Source: Smittium mucronatum (lineage: Eukaryota > Kickxellomycota > Harpellomycetes > Harpellales > Legeriomycetaceae). Taken from it: 13,653 nucleotides of DNA. Where the stretch lies: assembly GCA_001953115.1 (NCBI GenBank), contig LSSL01004937.1, positions 1 through 13,653 on the forward strand. The letters are read 5' to 3'. The notes under the pieces were generated by a model. The model was not told where the DNA came from. It worked only from the letters and a program-made list of their open reading frames with translations, and did no database searches. The position numbers and the translations under genes were made by a program. Shown piece after piece: positions 10,623-13,653 of this stretch. The first letter of the stretch is position 1. The number at the start of each line of letters is the position of its first letter.

Positions 10623-10771
10623 GGAACTCTAACTAAGACTTCAATTGATTTGGATTCAAGAATTTTTAAATATTAATCATAATTTTTATCACAAAAAAAT
10701 GAAATGTTTCCATTTTCCAGTGAGGTGGATCAAATTAAAATCTATCTATTTTTGCAATTAATTCTTAATCC
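10623..10771 (-). repeat. Inverted repeat R2, right arm
   Basis: This is the reverse-complement partner of 8851-8998, with the best-kept core at about 10685-10725. Together the arms bracket roughly 1.6 kb that holds repeat R1 copy 1 and no intact transposase-like frame. It may be a terminal inverted repeat of a decayed element, or two independent insertions in opposite orientation. Confidence 0.75.
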
Positions 10772-10889
10772 ATTTCAAGTTTTGCAATTGAATCTAAACT
10801 TTAAGCAGAAATATTTTAAAACCTATAATACGTATAATTTATATTTAACTATTTTTTTAGTGCTTAAAAAACTTTAAATAATAAAAAAA

Positions 10890-10926
10890 TGAATATGATG
10901 AATATGATGAATGATTTGAATTTGAA
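10890..10926 (+). repeat. Short tandem repeat, period 9
   Basis: GAATATGAT is repeated and then decays into GAATGATTT and GAATTTGAATTT. It is a simple-sequence tract in intergenic DNA. Confidence 0.7.
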
Positions 10927-11250
10927 TTTCTTATTTTCAAAAAGTCAATATTTTCATGTATCTTCGGATTAGGTTATATTTTCATTTAAGAACGGGAATT
11001 TCAAATTAATTTTAATAAAAATCGCGTTAAATTTTATCTTCTAGAAACGAAAATTTTAAAAATAGAAAATCTTTGTTTGAAATAAGCATAGAATTAAGGT
11101 CAATTAACCATTCAGATTAGCTTTTCAAGATATGATTTTTTTATATTTACAATAAAGAGCTAGATATGGTAATATCAAAAAATTAATAATTTTTTTTACC
11201 TTCTACTAAATTTTTAAATTAAAAACTCAAAAGAAAAACAATAAAAGTAA

Positions 11251-11333
11251 GATTGGATGGATTGATTGATGAATAAATAAATTATTAGGAACTAAAAGTG
11301 GTTTTATAATTACTATTATTATTATTATTAATT
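11251..11333 (+). repeat. Two simple-sequence tracts: GATT/GATG/AATA cluster and (ATT)n
   Basis: Positions 11251-11284 are built from GATT, GATG and AATA units. About 11313-11330 is an uninterrupted run of about six ATT units. Both are ordinary microsatellites of an AT-rich genome. Confidence 0.75.
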
Positions 11334-12176
11334 TGTCTTAATAAAAAAAGATAAAGTGTATATCAAGAATAGTGTATTATACAAATTACAATTTTCAAAA
11401 AAGAATTTATTTTTAAGCTTTTTTTGTAAAAATTTAAGTATTTTACTTATTACGGTCTCATATTAATAATTAATAATTAACTTTTATTAATCCGAAAAAT
11501 AACAATAACATATATTTGGAGGAGTTTTAAACTTTTATTATAGAAAAATGAATCATCTTGAGTAATATGGACATTTTTTTAATAAGCTAGACCAATATCT
11601 GTCCGAGTTATAGTATTTTTTGTTTTAGAAAGTTTTTTTTTGGCAATAAAAAAAAATTTTTGATATTTTTCCTGAAAATTTTCCCTATTCTGAGTAAAAA
11701 ATAAAAAATAAAAATATTGATGATAATATTAAAGATCAATAATTATCGAAAATCAATATTCCCGTTAATAATATGCTATAATTGTTATCATTTATATTTT
11801 TAGATAATATCCCTATAAAATATATATTGTTATTTAAAACTATTCGATTATAATAATATTTAAAGTCAAAATTTAAAATATTTTCAAATTTAGTTTTTTT
11901 TCTTACTAAACTATATCTGTTAAGCATTTTTCAAATTTTTTTTAGTGAGAGAATAAAATAATTTATTATAATTAAATGTTAAATTTGAAAAAAATCTCTT
12001 TTTTTGCTTAAAAATGATTACAAATAAATGCTTTTCACTTTTATATAGTTTTCAAAGCAAATAGCTATATATTATAAATATTGAAGTGAAAAATATTTTA
12101 AAATTTATAAAATTTTATGTAAACCGGTTTAAAAAATTTAAAAAAATAAAAAAGGTAAAAAAAGTCTAAAAAATAT

Positions 12177-12230
12177 CCCAACTCTCCTCTGACGCTCTAA
12201 CAGCTCCATAGCTCAATTTAATTGGTTCAA
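12177..12230 (-). repeat. Dispersed repeat R1, copy 2
   Basis: A 54-bp stretch matches 9266-9319 in the same orientation at about 42 of 54 positions. Read on the minus strand it encodes LNQLN, a stop, AMELLERQRRVG. It lies downstream of the reverse transcriptase relic on the same strand, so it may come from the 3' part of the same element. Similarity fades into T-rich sequence on the downstream side. Confidence 0.7.
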
Positions 12231-12472
12231 AATGGTTGTATTATCATTTAAGCCAAACTGTTAATTTTTTTTGATCACGAAGATTCCAACAAAAAAATTT
12301 ACTTTTTCCAAAACAAGTTTATACTCAGTGGTTTCAGATTTTAGTTTATTCAAAGGTTATTTAAGCTCCACTCAAGGAACTTTCCAACTATCACCAACTG
12401 GGACTTGGTGAAATTATGTAGGTTTTTTTTTATTTCCATGAGGATCGGGTTAGATATGAAGATTTCTATTGT

Positions 12473-12676
12473 CTATCCCACCGAGAGCGATTTAATTATG
12501 TTTTTTTTTACAGCTTGAGGTAAATCAACTTGGCAGAATAATAATTTTTTTTTAAATTTATCACCTAAAATTTTTTTATTTAATAGTCTCTTGAGTATCC
12601 GGAAGGTTAACATTCGAATTTCCCTGATGTAATGGAGGTTAAGTTTCAGATCGAGGCACATAAATTCAATATTCAT
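12473..12676 (-). pseudogene. Possible continuation of the LINE reverse transcriptase thumb
   Basis: This is a 67-codon open stretch beginning MNIEFMCLDLKLNLHYIREI and continuing RMLTFRILKRLL. It lies directly after the KYWV block of the palm/thumb relic, shifted in frame across a run of ten A on the minus strand (12681-12690). The basic, amphipathic helical pattern suits the LINE thumb region that normally precedes a YGxE motif, but that motif is not recognisable here. The second half (KKKLLFCQVDLPQAVKK) has no recognised match. It is more likely part of the decayed element than a separate gene. Confidence 0.35.
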
Positions 12677-12690
12677 CTAATTTTTTTTTT

Positions 12691-12987
12691 CCACAGATTT
12701 TTCTGTCCACCGTCTACTGGTTGATTTTATACCCAATATTTTTAATTTTGCTTTTCGACTATGTTGATAGTATTTTCACCTTTTGAATCCCGAATAAAAA
12801 TTTTTTTTATCAATATTGTACTGCTGGTCACCCAGATGGCCATTCTGGCTTTGCTTGGTGACATAATTATTTCAGATATCCAAGTTTTTAAATTTTGCTT
12901 CGATTATTTTCATTATTTTGAGCTGTTTCGGTTTTTAAAAATACAATACATATTTCTAGTTCAACTCTAACTAGTTAAATTGTAGTG
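12691..12987 (-). pseudogene. Decayed LINE reverse transcriptase palm/thumb segment
   Basis: The minus strand reads, in two frames joined by a shift near 12890, LEICIVFLKTETAQNNENN and then KTWISEIIMSPSKARMAIW. It continues through KKIFIRDSKGENTINIVEKQN to a KYWV motif at 12741-12730. This resembles the region of LINE reverse transcriptases after motif C: an FADDIVxLAxxA helix, a (W)xMxxxxSK strand, and a (K)YKYLG block. TAA stops at 12744-12742 and 12729-12727 flank KYWV. No intact catalytic DD is visible, because its place reads IC. It lies on the same strand as, and downstream of, the motif B fragment at 13512-13653, about 400 bp further away than an intact protein would need. Family assignment rests on pattern recognition rather than a search. 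Confidence 0.55.
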
Positions 12988-13002
12988 AAATTGAATAAAT
13001 TT

Positions 13003-13034
13003 GCAAAAAAATCGATAGCTTTGTCGATTTTTGC
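13003..13034. repeat. Hairpin within the retroelement relic zone
   Basis: GCAAAAAAATCGA and TCGATTTTTGC form an inverted repeat (9 bp perfect, longer with two unpaired A) around a short loop. It falls in the stretch between the two reverse transcriptase relics that shows no reverse transcriptase similarity. Confidence 0.5.
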
Positions 13035-13511
13035 TTATATAAGTCTGACTATTGCTAATCTCATGCCGAATTAATTGCCCCTGTAACATAAAAATAGACA
13101 CCAAAACCAAAATTATAATATTTTTTTGGCTAATAGACACTTCAATATGGTTTTAAAAGATATTTCCAGAGTCGAGAGCTTTTTTTAACTTTTTTGCTAT
13201 TTTCGAAGCCCCTGAAAATCCCCACTTGTTTTTCATTGAATACCCAAATATATTAATTTATGTACATAATAATTTTCCTTTTTAGTAACAAATCGGGATA
13301 TTTGGGACATGCTTCATTCAATAAACCATATTCGGATAAATTTAAATTCAGTTCCTATTTTTTCAAACTACCAGTAATTTTATTTAATTAAAATTAAATA
13401 TTGGTTACTAATTAGGCTAATATGCTAAATAATTGGTAAAAATATTTATTTTTATCCTAGAAGTAAGTCTAATGCCATATAAAACTTGGATACCTTAAAA
13501 AAAACTAATTT

Positions 13512-13653
13512 AAAAATCGAATAGTATTGGTGAGGCTGGGCAGCCTTGTCGCAACCCACATAGGTAGTCATTAGGATCGGAGTCATCATTTCCAATCCTA
13601 ACGGCTATTTTCGGTGAACTTTACAGGTCCCATATAGCGTTGAGTAACTTCCC
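13512..13653 (-). pseudogene. LINE-type reverse transcriptase fragment with motif B, decayed, running off the window edge
   Basis: The minus strand translates from the window edge as KLLNAIWDL, a TAA stop (13623-13621), SSPKIAVRIGNDDSDPNDYL, then CGLRQGCPASPILFDF and a TAA (13512-13510). GLRQGCPxSPxLF is the motif B block of non-LTR retrotransposon reverse transcriptases, where it sits between the catalytic motif A aspartates and the (F/Y)xDD of motif C. The first TAA sits where an aromatic residue would fit, so it looks like a single-base stop in a once-open frame. The fingers and motif A would lie beyond 13653. After the second stop, codons resembling GIQ and GIRLTSRIK continue to about 13445, which may be the degraded stretch leading to motif C. 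This is a non-functional relic, since at least two stops interrupt it. Confidence 0.8.

Larger units (their letters stand above)
10772..12176. other. AT-rich spacer with simple repeats only
   Basis: No coding pattern is visible on either strand. The longest frame (11736-11927, minus) is N/I/Y/K-rich and looks random. The tandem and ATT repeats are listed separately. Confidence 0.65.

Noticed and set aside
12735..12915. Apparent direct repeat of AAAGCAAAATT..AAAAA at 12739 and 12883
   Set aside because: The match is short, mostly A/T and gapped. It falls at two different places in the reverse transcriptase-like reading and is probably coincidental.
12761..12970. 69-codon plus-strand frame that looks like a hydrophobic membrane protein
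   Set aside because: It is the antisense of the reverse transcriptase-like palm/thumb relic, whose motifs on the minus strand explain the composition better.
1..13653. CRISPR array, operons, bacterial terminators or phage genes
   Set aside because: There are no regularly spaced repeats and no tightly packed co-directional frames. The intron and LINE-type sequences show eukaryotic DNA.

Overview
The window looks like a very AT-rich, gene-poor nuclear contig from a eukaryote. It holds one clear protein-coding gene, on the minus strand (4890-6996): a two-exon homologue of the autophagy lipase Atg15. A 97-nt spliceosomal intron at 5526-5622 separates the exons. Atg15 with its CCC cysteine cluster is best known from fungi, so a fungal lineage with an AT-biased genome is the simplest guess. 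The sequence alone cannot fix the species, and a protist is not excluded. The gene ends in TAA and degenerate repeats carry TAA stops, so nothing argues for a reassigned code.

Layout: 1-4889 is AT-rich spacer with no supportable gene. 4890-6996 is the ATG15-like gene, which is visibly richer in G+C than its surroundings. 6997-7340 is its presumed promoter side, with a TATA-like element and, unusually, an 11-G run and a 12-C run about 200 bp apart. 7341-8850 is spacer. 8851-10771 is bracketed by two inverted copies of a diverged repeat of about 120-150 bp, and contains a decayed coding fragment (9230-9442). 10772-12170 is spacer with simple repeats. 12177-13653 carries remnants of a non-LTR (LINE-type) retrotransposon on the minus strand: a reverse transcriptase motif B at 13516-13557, a later palm/thumb part at about 12691-12987, and a 54-bp segment (12177-12230) that recurs at 9266-9319.

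There is no operon-like logic. The picture is a single autophagy/vacuolar lipase gene in a sea of decayed mobile DNA. I saw no tRNA, rRNA or CRISPR array, and no evidence of a novel multi-gene system. The most useful leads are the unusual N-terminal half of the lipase, the paired G/C homopolymer tracts upstream of it, and the decayed retroelement and inverted-repeat families.
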